Below are positions 11,026 to 22,077 of a stretch of 64,000 nt of DNA, piece after piece (the first letter of the stretch is position 1; each line of letters begins with the position of its first letter). The position numbers and the translations under genes were made by a program. The notes under the pieces were generated by a model. It saw only the letters and a list, made by a program, of their open reading frames with translations. It made no database searches and was not told where the DNA came from. The DNA comes from Aquilaria yunnanensis (lineage: Eukaryota; Streptophyta; Magnoliopsida; Malvales; Thymelaeaceae). The stretch covers positions 45,973,501-46,037,500 of the forward strand of contig CM077595.1 of assembly GCA_039654915.1 (NCBI GenBank), in the 5' to 3' direction.

Positions 11026-12439
11026 GGAGTTTCATGGGGCCCCCGCTTATGTAGATTGGAAGGGGTTTGTATAGGAAATCTGATGAACAAGGAAGGGGTC
11101 CGGATAAATGGTGAATCGACCCACCATTGTACCGACTAGGTGGTTTGGGCCTCGGTGTGGGGTTACAGGTCATATATGGTATTAATATGTCCCTTTTCTT
11201 GAAAAATGTGGGATTGGAGTCCTACGTTTTATGAGCCTCCTTGTGTGAAACAATACTTCCTTGTGAAGACGCCTTTGTTGGTTGAGCATTGTTGCATGAG
11301 GTTGGTAGGCATGACGAATCCCTTTTTTGGATAACAAGAGGTAAAACGATGCCTTTAGGGGACCAAGGAGGCGAAACGATGTTGGAATGAAGCCTACATA
11401 ATGCTAATCAAAGGTATGGGTGATCAATCACCTTTTTTGGTTTTAACCAAATCTAAATGATCGAATTTATTCAGTTTTTGGTCTTAGATACTAATAACTG
11501 AAAATATAGAATTATGAGAAAATCAAAAAAAGCAAAAATTGAATCAACCAAAAAGAATTTTGGTTATTCAATTTTTCAATTGGGATGAACAAATCATATG
11601 CATCCACATTCCAAAACCTCAAACATTTATCACTTATTCCAATTTAAACATAAATTTCAATCACATAGAAAATATCTATTATCCATTTTAGATCCAAATA
11701 TCACATAGATGCAGATAGTAAATATCCATCACATACATAATCCTTTCCAAATTGCAAACATAAATGCTAGTAAAATAAAAATTTGGAAATTTTGGCAAAC
11801 TAGATTTTAATTGAAGCAAGCCAAAAATTGAATCAAACGTATATATTGGTTTTCAGTTATATCCAAAAATTGAAATTGTATTTAATAACGATAATCGAAA
11901 GTTGAAATTTTTTTGCTTATTCTGTTGTTTAGGATATAACTAAAATTTTATTCACCCCTAATCAGAGACGTTGCTTGTTGGTGTGCGACATTTATGGTAG
12001 TCGAGGGTCATGTGGCACCTTTTTATTGGACAGCCAAGAGGGTGATGATTGTGGTAGTTTTTAGGTTGGGATGCAAAAAGGCCACTTAGGCCTTATCAAA
12101 GCCCATACCTCTAATTATCTTTCCTCTTTAATTTTCACGTTGTTTCTTTGCTTCTCAAAACTATCTTGCTTCCTTGCTCCATGTCTTATTACTTTCTATT
12201 TCCTAGCGAACATTCCTACCTTCATGACTAAGCAACATCTTCATCTTTTACTTTATTACTTCAATACATAGTTGAATTTTTTCCCATTCTTTTATTGATT
12301 TTATTTATTTCTCTTTATTTCTTTTCTGATATCTCCCACAACAACTGGTTGCCATTCCCCACGTCTTGCTCACGTTTCTTTTTTACATTTATCGTTAATT
12401 GGCACCCACGCAATCTTCATCAAGAAAGGATACTATGAC

Positions 12440-13855
12440 TGTAGGGTTTCGGGAGCCAAACAGCGCAGTGAAATTTAACCGAAACCCTCCAGGATCCAAG
12501 TGAAACGGGGTAAACCGGGTGTTCGAAAATTTTCATACCTAATTTTCGGTTGAGATCTCTCACTCAATTGTAGAGTCGAATCACAAAACCTGAACAGTTG
12601 ACGTGTTCAAGCTCTCTATGGTATCCACATGAGCCTTTCGGGATCACCACGCTTCCACCACGTCCCGGCAGATGCGTTTCTCTTGCACTCGCAGTGCTAG
12701 CTTGCGTCCTCCAAGGAATTCCAAGAGAAGAATGTGACTGTCCTTTTGGGAGGCTAGGGCAAGGAGACCTGCGAATTTCTCACTAGAAGTTGTATTTATA
12801 GTGAGACTCAAGTTCCAGGTCTAATGGGTTTCACAGCCTTAATCCAATTAGGATTTAATTTCAGGCTTAATAATGGCTCAACTCTTGGGCCCATTATTAA
12901 TACAAAATTAAAGTGAAACCATAACCCAAATAATTAGCCCATGCACTCTAATGATCCAAATAGCTCTATGTGTGCGACCCAATAGGCTCTTGCCATGCTG
13001 GCAATGATCATAAATCACATTTATGATCATAAGTAATGAGCGGTGTCTAGCAACACATCATTGCTACCCAAGTGACAAGATTGTCGATGATTCGACTAAA
13101 CCTTTATGATCATCACCGATATATGCCATTGTCCCTTTGTCCAAGATATCAAGACTAAGCACGAGACATGGAATGTGTCACTCTCGTATAGCCCAATCTT
13201 TGGTTTCTTGATTACCGAGTAGACTAACTTAAACTGATGACATTGATATCGTATATCAACTCATCCGAGCATGGCCATGCATTTTCTAAGTCTCACTCTA
13301 TGAAAAGGCCTGAAGATATCACTCCCGTTACATAGGAGGGACAAATCCCATCTTGATCATACAAATCCCTCTACATGGTATGTGACATACCCAATGATCT
13401 CCTTCAAGTTCACTCAGTTACGAGCAACAAAGGAAAGTATCAAAGTATGTGACTCACATGTAAGGAACCTTGATGATCTTAGGTCGAAGGACTACATATA
13501 CCATGATCACTATGAGAATCACTTATGACACTCATATAACGATCCATGAAGTGTTCTCATAGTGGGTCGGTCCAGTACACAAGTTCTCCAACTTGTACCC
13601 ATATGTAGACTACATATCTCATATTAGTCTCCACATATGCTAGTCATTATGTATTATTGTAACCCGCTCCACAATAATACTAGACTAGGGACGTTTAAGA
13701 ATATCATTATTCTAGGGTTACAATTATGTTTATTACGTTACACAGAAACAAAACAACAAACATAATTGCTGGATTAATGCCTCAATAAAATATCATGACT
13801 CAATGTGCAAAAATACAATCATCTCAAGATTGGCTTTTTGGGCACAACACTAACA
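12440..13855 (-). repeat. copia-1 3' LTR (1416 bp)
   Basis: On the minus strand it opens TGTTAGTGTTGTGCCC and ends CCCTACA. A TATA box (minus TATAAATA) is at 12793-12800. A 12-bp-arm palindrome is at 13004-13030. It differs from the 5' LTR by a few per cent, with differences denser in the last ~90 bp of the LTR. Small open frames on the plus strand (12598-12786) are antisense to the LTR and recur only because the LTR recurs. Confidence 0.95.
13004..13030. promoter_or_regulatory. Conserved U3 palindrome, 12-bp arms
   Basis: ATGATCATAAAT, three bases, then ATTTATGATCAT. The same perfect palindrome occurs at 22642-22668, 30423-30449, 43720-43746 and 46472-46498, that is in all five LTRs of this family here, about 205-230 bp upstream of the TATA box. 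Confidence 0.7.
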
Positions 13856-14566
13856 ATCTCCTACTTGCACTAAAAGCCAATCATCCATGTATCTAATACC
13901 GATGGACCTAGAATGGCTATCATGCTTTTGCTGCGTAAGGGGCTTTGTCAGTGGATCAGCAATGTTGCTATCTGTCGAAGTCCTGCATATCCTTACATCA
14001 CCCCTCTCGATGATCTCCCTGATGAGATGATAGTGTTGAAGTATGTGTTTGGATCGCTGGTGAGATCGAGGTTCCTTAGCCTGTGCGATTGCTCCATTGT
14101 TGTCACAATAGAGCTCTATCGGGTCGGTAATGCTTGGAACCAATCCAAGTTCAGTGATGAACTTTTTGATCCAAACTGCCTCTTTCGCGGCCTTAGAGGC
14201 GGCAATGTACTCAAATTCTGTTGTAGAGTCAGCTACTGTCTCTTGCTTTGAACTCTTCCAGCTGACAGCACCACCACCAATACAAAACACATAACCAGAT
14301 TGCGATCTAAAATCATCCTTATCGGATTGGAAGCTTGAATCGGTGTAACCCCTTACAACGAGCTCATCTTCACCTCCAAAGACCAAGAATGCATCCTTTG
14401 TCCTTCGTAAGTACTTAAGGATGTTCTTAACAGCTGTCCAGTGACTCTCACCGGGGTTCGATTGGTACCTACTCGTCATGCTCAAAGCATATGAGACATC
14501 AAGACGAGTACATATCATGGCATACATGATAGATCCAATTGCTGAGGCATATGGAATCTTACTCAT
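13850..14566 (-). pseudogene. copia-1 RNase H and pol C-terminus
   Basis: This 238-codon frame continues the RT after a deletion-induced frame change. It contains the SNPGESHWTAVKNILKYL connection and RNase H blocks: YTDSSF (Asp), STTEFEY (Glu), YCDNNGAIA (Asp), RSKHI, and DPLTKPL near the end. The three visible carboxylates are kept. The enzyme removes RNA from the RNA-DNA hybrid during reverse transcription. The reading frame runs through the polypurine tract, and its TAG stop uses bases 4-6 of the 3' LTR. Relative to copia-2 about 37 nt are missing just upstream, which puts this domain out of frame with RT, so the element is broken despite an intact-looking domain. Confidence 0.88.
13856..13868 (-). 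promoter_or_regulatory. copia-1 polypurine tract
   Basis: Minus-strand GCAAGTAGGAGAT directly precedes the TGTTAG of the 3' LTR. Copia-2 has GCAAGTGGGAGAT at the same place (42883-42895). Confidence 0.8.
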
Positions 14567-15755
14567 GTGCTCTCTCTCCTCGGTTGTGACATGGGCAAGA
14601 ATCCTTTCTTGGAATCTTGCATGCTAAACCTCTTTAGCACCTTGTTAATATATGTACTTTGACTTAGCCCAAGAAGCTTTCTAGATCTATCTCTATAGAT
14701 CCTGATGCCTAACACATAGGCTGCTTCACCCAAGTCCTTCATAGAGAAACATTTCCCTAGCCAAGTCTTCACAGACTGTAGCTCAGGAATGTCATTCCCG
14801 ATGAGTAGTATGTCATCTACATACAACACCAAGAAAACAATAGCGCTCCCACTAACCTTCTTGTAGACACAAGGTTCATCTTCATTTTTGATAAAACCAA
14901 ACTCTTTGACTGCATCATCAAAACGAAGATTCCAACTTCGAGAAGCTTGCTTCAGTCCATAAATGGACCTTTGCAACTTGCACACTTTATTGGCATTCTC
15001 AGGAGTGACAAAACCCTCAGGTTGTGTCATGTACACATCTTCAAGTAGCTTTCCATTTAGGAATGTAGTTTTGACATCCATTTGCCATATCTCATAATCA
15101 TAGTGTGCAGCAATAGCAAACAAAATTCGGATGGATTTAACCATAGCAACTGGTGAAAAAGTTTCATCATAGTCAATACCATGAATTTGCTTGAAACCTT
15201 TTGCAACCAATCGTCCCTTAAAGGTAATCACATTACCATCCATGTCAGTTTTCTTCTTGAAAACCCATTTGCACCCTATGGGTTTTACCCCTTCAGGTGG
15301 GTCAACCAAAGTCCATACTTGGTTTTCATACATGGATTCCATCTCGGATTTCATGGCCACTAGCCACTTCTCAGAGTCAGGCCCCGACATAGCTTGTTGG
15401 TAGGTTGTGGGCTCATCCTGATCCATGAGCATCACATCACCGGTGTTAGTCACGAGAAATCCATATCTCTCGGGCCCACGCTGAATCCTACCAGACCTAC
15501 GTGGGCTCTGTGCTACAAGAACAGACCCTTGAACAACATCTTGCGGTGTCTGTTCAGGTTCCATTTCAGGTTTGATGTCTCCTTGTTGTTCTTGAATTTC
15601 TTCAAGTTCTACTTTCCTCCCACTAGTTCCTTTAGAGATAAACTCTTTCTCCAAAAAGACACCAGTTCGAGCAACAAACACTTTTTGCTCAGAAGGATTG
15701 TAGAAATAGTAACCCTTTGTTTCTTTGGGATACCCAACAAAAATACATTTTTGAG
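14563..15755 (-). pseudogene. copia-1 reverse transcriptase
   Basis: A 372-codon frame covers the integrase-RT linker (SPRRSGRIQRGPERYGFL) and the whole RT. Visible blocks are KWVFKKK, FKGRLVAKGF, DYDETFSPV, IWQMDVKTTFLNG, YGLKQASRSW and the catalytic YVDDILLIG, followed by LGIRIYRDR. Nothing catalytic appears lost. A one-base frame change near 15752 separates it from the integrase tail, and a deletion of about 37 nt at 14600 ends the frame early (LPMS, then out of frame). In copia elements RT lies after integrase, as here, which separates it from the gypsy elements in the same window. Confidence 0.9.
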
Positions 15756-16811
15756 ATTTGGCCCTAGTTTGTCAGAGGATTGACGTTTCACATAAGCGTC
15801 ACAGCCCCAAATCTTCATAAAAGACAAATTGGGACGCCTCCCACTCCACATCTCATATGGTGTCTTTTGAACTGATTTAGATGGAACTTGGTTTAGTGTA
15901 AAAGCGGCTGTCTCTAGAGCATGTCCCCAAAAGGAGTTTGGAAGGTCAGCTTGACTCTTTATAGAGCGAACCATGTCTAACAGAGTTCAATTTCTCCTTT
16001 TAGAAACACCATTCCATTGAGGTGTACCTGGTGGAGTGAGTTGTGATACTATACCACACTCCTTCAGATAGTCAAGGAATTCTCGATCCAAGTACTCTCC
16101 ACCTCGATCTGATCGAAGCACTTTGATACTCTTCCCGAGTTGATTCTCTACTTCATTCTTGAATTCTTTGAACTTTTCAAAGGATTCTGACTTGTGTCTC
16201 ATGAGATACACATAGCCATATATGCTGAAGTCATCAGTGGAAGTAATGAAGTATTGGAAACCTCCTCTAGCTTGTGTCGACATAGGGCCACATACATCAC
16301 TATGTATGAGTGCTAGTAAGTCATTAGCCTTTTCACTTTGCCCTGTGAATGGGGCTTTGGTCATCTTACCCAACAAACATGACTCGCATGTCTCATAAGA
16401 TTCAAAATCAAATGAGTCCAAGAGTCCATCCTTATGGAGCTTGGATATGCGGGTCTCATTTATATGTCCCAAGCGACAGTGCTAGAGATAGGTCAGGTTT
16501 GAATCATTTAATCTGACCTTCTTGGTATTCACATTATAGATTGGATCTTCGAGGTCTAGAACATACAACCCATTGCTAAGTTGAGCACTACCATAAAAAA
16601 TTTCATTCAAATAAATAGAACAACATTTGTCCTTTATTATAAATGAAAAGCCTTTCTTGTCCAAACAAGAAACAGAAATCAAATTTCTACTAATAGTAGG
16701 CACAAAATAGCAGTTGTCGAATTCTAAAACTAATCCACTAGGCAAAGTGAGAACATAAGTCCCTACGGCTAAGGCAGCAACCCTTGCTCCATTTCCAACA
16801 CGTAGGTCCAC
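15752..16811 (-). pseudogene. copia-1 pre-integrase and integrase
   Basis: The frame contains the protease C-terminal part, a GAG-pre-integrase region with the H(x)H and CxxC zinc residues (LGHIN..., CESCLLGK), and the integrase core: HSDVCGPM (Asp), RSDRGGEYL (Asp), PQWNGVSKRRN. The last block normally reads ER; here the catalytic Glu is Lys. Copia-2 keeps the Glu at the same place. Two stops interrupt the region: a TAG replaces the conserved Trp before the zinc region, and a TGA follows SKRRN where copia-2 has Arg. The integrase would join element DNA to host chromosomes; this copy could not. Confidence 0.88.
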
Positions 16812-16817
16812 TTCACC

Positions 16818-17780
16818 TCAAGCCAATCTTCTACTTCTACTTAGATCCTGCACATTTGCACAAATGTGAGATCCACATCCAGTATCCAATACCCAAGATG
16901 AGGAAGTAGAAAAGTTAGCCTCTATAACAAGAATACATGAAGTGGAAGTCTTACTTCCCTTTTCCTTAGCAAGTTCTTCAAGATAAAGCTTACAGTTGCG
17001 CTTCCAGTGTCCAGGTTGCTTACAATGGAAGCACTCCACTTCCTTTGCCACACCACCCTTTGGTTTCAGTACAGCTGAAGAAGAACTAGCATTGGACTTT
17101 CCATTAGCTTTATCCTTCTTCTTGTTGGCTTTTCCCTTTTCCTTGCCCTTTTGAACCATCAAAATGGGCTTAGCCTTCTTAAGGTTTTGCTGAGCAGTTC
17201 TCAACATGTTGAGCAATTCAGGAAGGGACTCGTCAAGGTCGTTCATGTTATAGTTCATGACGAACTGACTGTAGCTTTCAGGCAACGATTGCAAGACTAC
17301 ATCGATAGCCAACTCTTTCTGAAGAGCAAATCCCAAATTCTCAAGATTCTCAATGTATCCAATCATCTTGAGCACATGAGGACCCACGGGACTTCCCTCA
17401 GACATCTTGCACTGAAAAAATGCCTTAGAGGTCTCAAACCTCTCATGCCTAGCTTGCTCTTGGAAAAGCATTTTGAGATGTTCAATCATATCGAACGCCC
17501 CCATGTTCTCATGTTGCTTCTGAAGCTCAGATTCGATGGAAATAAGCATGAGGCATGCAACATCAAAAGCATCATCAGAATGCTTCTTGTGAGCATCCCT
17601 TTCAGCTCTAAGAGCAGTGGCAGCAGGCTCATTCGGAATGGGCTGCTCTAGGACATAAGCCTTTCTATCTTGTTTGAGGACTATCCTCAAGTTTCGGTAC
17701 CATTTTAGAAAGTTGGTCCCATTCAGTTTTTTCTTCTCAAGGATCGATCGTAATGAAAGTGTCGATATGTTTTGTGCTAT
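16818..17780 (-). pseudogene. copia-1 gag with zinc knuckle and protease start
   Basis: The frame can be followed back to 17780, where the start codon reads ATA; copia-2 has ATG at the matching position (32429). Gag shows a helical capsid region of the plant copia gag type (UBN2-like), then a Lys-rich stretch and the knuckle CFHCKQPGHWKRNC (CX2CX4HX4C, intact). The protease follows with WVLDTGCGSHI, so its catalytic Asp is kept. A TGA ends the frame after SRSRRLA, where an Arg codon (CGA) is likely original. The lost start codon and the stop are both G:C to A:T changes. Confidence 0.88.
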
Positions 17781-18866
17781 GGTTATCTACAACAGTAAAT
17801 ATGCAGTGTAAGAGTCATGTATTTTAATTCATTTGAAAAGGACTTTTATTAAATGATACTCCCACTATTTTCTTCAAAATAATAACCCTCGATATTATTT
17901 CAGAACACCTCGGCGCTAAGGTATTCTAGTGGGCCAAGATCCATATTTGACCACAACCTGAGTCAGCTTTGCCTTTTCTCTCAAGTTACAGCTATTTAGG
18001 TAGGCAACTCCTTGCCAATTGCATCCCATGCAACTCTTGGATAGTTGGGTGAACAACACTTGTCCAAGCTCATCTCATGAACTTAAGCCCAACTCTATGC
18101 CTCTAAGTCCCTAATCCTATTAGGATGACTTAGTTAAGTCGAACCAAAAGTTAGCAGTTTGGATATCACTATTATCCCATCGCGCCTTACCAAGATGAAC
18201 ATAGGTGCTTTGCTTTGGCAAACCCACCTAATGTTGATCAAAGTCTTTACGAGTGCCAACATTTGGAAGGCATCACATTTAATGACTTAATATTTGTTTG
18301 AGGGATTTTTTCTTTTGATCTCACCAATTTGTTATCTCCGGTTGTTTTATACATGCATCACATACAAATATAAAACATGCATCTCATGCTTACAAGAAAT
18401 AAACGTGACATGGTTATAGCCCAAACTATGCGATATTCTCAAGCCAATGAGAATATCATAAAAGCCTAAGAAAAGAAAAGAGTCTTCACAAGCTCCTTCT
18501 CTTCCTTTCTTGGATGCCCTTTTGTTGTCACCTTCTTGGACATACCTACTTGCATGATCCTTGGACATACCACCTTGGATGAGCCCATAATGCACCATTA
18601 CATCAATAATAGAAACCTCGAATTACATTCGAGGGGAGTAAGGTGAAAAGAGAATGTACAATGAGAGTGATAAGAAAAGGCATGACTCACAGGCCGTATT
18701 AACAAGTACAACCAATCATGGGCTATAACCATGCACCATGCTTCAAACACCAATCAGCATATCATGTCAAATCTCATTCAACAAAGATGCATGCCAATTT
18801 TCACGTGTTGATTAACCAGTTTTTATTTATGTGGCGCTGCGCATACGGCGGTCCTGCTGGCCTGTC
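17781..18866 (-). other. copia-1 5' untranslated leader, gag-proximal part
   Basis: Non-coding on both strands apart from short chance frames. It matches the copia-2 leader at 31435-32428 over its whole length, so it belongs to the element. CTGTC at 18862-18866 is the left target duplication of the nested Tekay solo LTR. Confidence 0.85.
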
Positions 18867-20458
18867 TGTGGCGGAACAGGGCCCCAGTGCCCTGAATTGT
18901 TAACACTGGTAGGCTCTTTGGGAGCTATGATCCCACTTAAGTTACAATTGGCTAGTTATTACTCATGAAGTAATCTTAAATTATTACGTGCAACTAGTTA
19001 CTTAGCCTACCCTGCATAGGTAATATGCATGCATTGTCTTGGCTATGCGATAATAGTAAATTAAAACAATAAAGAAAGCTGTGGTGCCAGTTCATAAAAC
19101 ATAAGTGAAACAAGTCAAGACATAAAAACCGTAGTTGATTTAACTACAAGTAACAACTATGTGCATACATCTCAAACCTATATGCACCCAAATGTAACTC
19201 TAGTGTTATACACACCAATGGGCACTAGTAGAGGCAATCTACATATGAAATTACCATACATGTTAAAAGAAGCAACTTATAACTACTAAGATCCATCCTT
19301 AGCTCTTCACGCAAGCAAGTAAGCTTCAAGTGATGAACCGTACTTTCCTTGTACTCACTTAGCCTTAAAACTGTAAGGCAAACACTTTGGTCAGTACTTG
19401 CTTATACTATAAGTAACATAGAAACTTTGAGTTTCCTACTTAGAGAATACCTTTGAACCAATAAAACCTAGCCTTAACAGCTGCCCCTTACCAACTGTTA
19501 GGCCCGACTAGTCCATTTAAACATGCGCAACACTTAAAGGGGTGAGTACTTTAAAGTACTCAGTAAGGGATTTAGTACCTGCACGGGGAAAAACAATGCA
19601 AGCATGCAAAGCACAATATGTATATATATATATGAAGCATCCAAAACAAAACAAGCAGTCAACAATGCAACCAGAAGCAAGAATAAAACAACAACCAATG
19701 CAAATGATGGATGGATGGATGGATGAATGAAATATGCACATGTAAATGTACTTAGGACTTCCTTACACCCGTAGGTGTTAGACTTGCCGTGAGCTCTTAC
19801 GATTGGGGTACTTGGATACTGGCCCTCGTATCCTATGCTAGCACTTAACTAACCCCATGGAGTCCATCTTACGGGCGCCTTAGAGTAAGTCATCACTTAC
19901 TCAAACCTTACCCGCCTTGACGAGCTACTTAGAGTAAGTCACCACTTACTCACTCTTTACCCGTCTCTTCCCTTAACTTATTGTGCAGGGTAGCTGCCTT
20001 ATGTGGTTCAACTTACAAAGCTTTTCCCAGCTTAGCTTAGGGCACCTTAGTGGCTTACTTACCAAACAATAAAGTTTGGTTGGGATTCCCTTAAGTTTCC
20101 TTAATAGTTTACTTACCAAACCAGCAAGTTTGGTTGGGATCTTCTTAGGTTTCCTTTTTATTGACTAAAGGTCTATAACATTCCACTTGGCCAACAAAGA
20201 GTCTGAAACCCGACTTAATCCCCTTAGTGCTCACTTGGGAACTGAAGCACTTTAACTTCCTTAGCCACAATTACTTACCCTATCTTAACCACACCACTTA
20301 GCTACCACCTAAATAATGCATAATTCCCAACTTAGGAATGAGTCCTAGACCCAACCAAGGCTACGGAACGTCTTAAATTAGCCTAAGGATGAAAACCGAG
20401 AGTTTGAGACACTCTTAGGGTGCTCGGAGCTTGGGGGCAAAAGGCCTTGGCGGTGCTG

Positions 20459-20555
20459 TTGGCGACGCGTCGCCAAAGGCATCAGCATTCAGAGAATCTT
20501 TGCACTTCTCGGTGACGTGTCACCAAAATGGCGTCACTACTGGCGACGCGTCGCC
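20459..20555. repeat. Perfect and near-perfect GC palindromes in the solo LTR
   Basis: TTGGCGACGCGTCGCCAA (20459-20476) is a perfect 18-bp palindrome. GGCGACGCGTCGCC recurs at 20542-20555. Between them GGTGACGTGTCACC (20511-20524) differs by C-to-T type changes. They lie about 560-650 bp downstream of the LTR TATA-like box. Confidence 0.8.
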
Positions 20556-21107
20556 AACGCCTTCCAGCATTGCGCGACAGTGTGCGACCTTGCACGAAAA
20601 CTGCTCAAACTGCTCAAACTTTCTCATCCCAAACTCAAATCATATGGGTCTTGTTTCTACTTCATTCCCACACGTAACACTACATTTGTATGCATTATTT
20701 GAGCTTAATTAACTTGAACCCTTACCTCAAATCATCTTGAAAGCAAGAAACAAGCAATGAGCACATATGAGCTCCAATGACTTCCTTTGAGTTCCAAGCT
20801 CGAAACCAACCAAATTGGACACCAAGAGCACGAAGTTAAGACCATTTCTAATCATTTACCAAGCTTAAAACTAACCCATAAGGATCAAATACGTTTACCT
20901 TTGGGTTTGAACCAAAAACTCGCAAGAACAACTCCAAATGCACCAATTCCATAAAAAACGAGCTAAGGGCTTGTTGGGATAGTTTCGGGACCTTCCATTT
21001 CCATGGAAACTTGAGTGATTTTAGGAGGTTTGGGGGTAGAATGCAAGGGAGGAAGGAGAGATGCGAAATGGCAAATGGGGGAGATGATGAATAGTGTCAT
21101 CTCCTCC

Positions 21108-21114
21108 ATTTATA
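21108..21114 (-). promoter_or_regulatory. TATA-like box of the solo Tekay LTR
   Basis: Minus-strand TATAAAT lies about 490 bp from the LTR start, close to the relative position of the TATATAAG in the LTR at 4181. Confidence 0.4.
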
Positions 21115-21605
21115 ACCAACTTAGCCCAACTTTCTTCCACTTGTCACCTTGGCCCTTAAACTTAATTTTGAATCACTTAGGCCACTTAAACACTCCCCTT
21201 TGCATCACTGCTTGGTCCCAAAGAAAGGTTATTCTTACCCAAACACTTTTCCCTTAAGTCACCTAAGCCATTATAAGACATAATAGCTTAATTTCTTACT
21301 TAGTGCATTTTTCACCTTAACTTTCACTTTTGGTTCAAATGGCTAGAAATACCTATGGTCTTAACTTAACTAGCTCAAAACACCTGCATGAACCTAATTT
21401 TTACCAAAATTATGGTCATGCCACTGACTTGGGCCAAAATTACCATTTTGCCCTTTTTGCCCCTTATGTGCCAATTACTCTTTGGAACTCAATTTAACCT
21501 TAACTAGCTTGCTTTCCTTGCTTAATACAACTTATTTGAGGTAAAAACTTTGGATTCACTTACCTCAACATTTAACGTAGAGGAAATACTAGGAGAGCCA
21601 TTACA

Positions 21606-22064
21606 CGGTCAGCGGGCGGTGGTTCCGCTAACCGGTCAGCGGACAGGGTCAAGGGGAGAAGCCCTTGCGGGGGGCGTGGGGGGCAGCGCCCCCCAGCGCA
21701 AAAAATTGTCTTACAATTGCTTAGCCCGAAATCTTCTATTTCAAGCAAGTAGGCACCCGAGACTCCTCCATTCGAGCCACCAAAAATACCTTACTTTCGG
21801 TGCCTGAACAGGCCGAATCCGAACAAAGCTAAGGTTTTTGCAACTATTGCAAGAATCCTAATCCATAAAGGTATCTCATACCTATCAATTTTTAGGTTAA
21901 TCTCGTTAACCAATTTGTGTCATTTCTTCATATATCTCATATGTTCATTACGAATTCCGGTTTCATGCATCATGAATCAATGTAATTAATCATGGCCTAA
22001 AAGTAACCGAACACATAGCATCATGCGATTCAACACTCAATCCCGATTTAGGGTTTCACTTGTA
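21606..22064 (-). other. copia-1 leader, LTR-proximal part
   Basis: Element leader between primer site and nested LTR. It has repeated GGTCAGCGG words and a GC-rich hairpin at about 21680-21697 (GGGGGGC, three bases, GCCCCCC) that copia-2 lacks. No gene. Confidence 0.7.
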
Positions 22065-22076
22065 GCTCTGATACCA
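22065..22076 (-). promoter_or_regulatory. copia-1 primer binding site (tRNA-iMet type)
   Basis: Minus-strand TGGTATCAGAGC starts one base after the 5' LTR. This matches the 3' end of initiator methionine tRNA, the usual primer of plant copia elements. Confidence 0.92.
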
Positions 22077-22077
22077 C

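Larger units (their letters stand above)
6627..12439. repeat. Segmental duplication copy A, left part
   Basis: From about 6631 this region is colinear with 56735-60770 in direct orientation, with visible single-base differences and small indels. It is mostly AT-rich and non-coding. Copy A has an extra 1868 bp (8233-10100) that holds the NAC pseudogene; copy B has about 70 bp near 58320-58400 that copy A lacks. The segment continues at 23494 after the copia-1 insertion. Apart from the entries below I see no gene in 6627-9341 or 11026-12434. Confidence 0.9.
18867..21605 (-). mobile_element. Solo Tekay-like LTR nested in copia-1 leader (2739 bp)
   Basis: On the minus strand it opens TGTAATGGCTCTCCTAGTA and ends CCGCCACA. 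It aligns with the 3' LTR at 4181-6626. Flanks are CTGTC (18862-18866) and CGGTC (21606-21610), a 5-bp target duplication with one change. Copia-2, which lacks the insertion, has CGGCC at this point in its leader. No internal element sequence is present, so this is a solo LTR left by LTR-LTR recombination. It contains simple repeats: (TA)n at 19621-19633 and (ATGG)n near 19706-19724. Confidence 0.9.

Noticed and set aside
12598..12786. Open frame repeated at 22236-22424 and, in reverse, in the other copia LTRs
   Set aside because: It lies antisense within the LTR and recurs only because the LTR recurs; it has no domain and is not open in every copy.
13008..13030. Palindromes in copia LTRs considered as CRISPR-like or transposon inverted repeats
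   Set aside because: They sit once per LTR at a fixed distance from the TATA box and are not arrayed; a U3 regulatory motif explains them better.
14000..15783. Plus-strand frames opposite copia-1 pol (13913, 15181, 15394)
   Set aside because: Shadows of the minus-strand RT and RNase H coding sequence with no protein family match.
19621..19728. (TA)n and (ATGG)n runs
   Set aside because: Ordinary short microsatellites inside a solo LTR.
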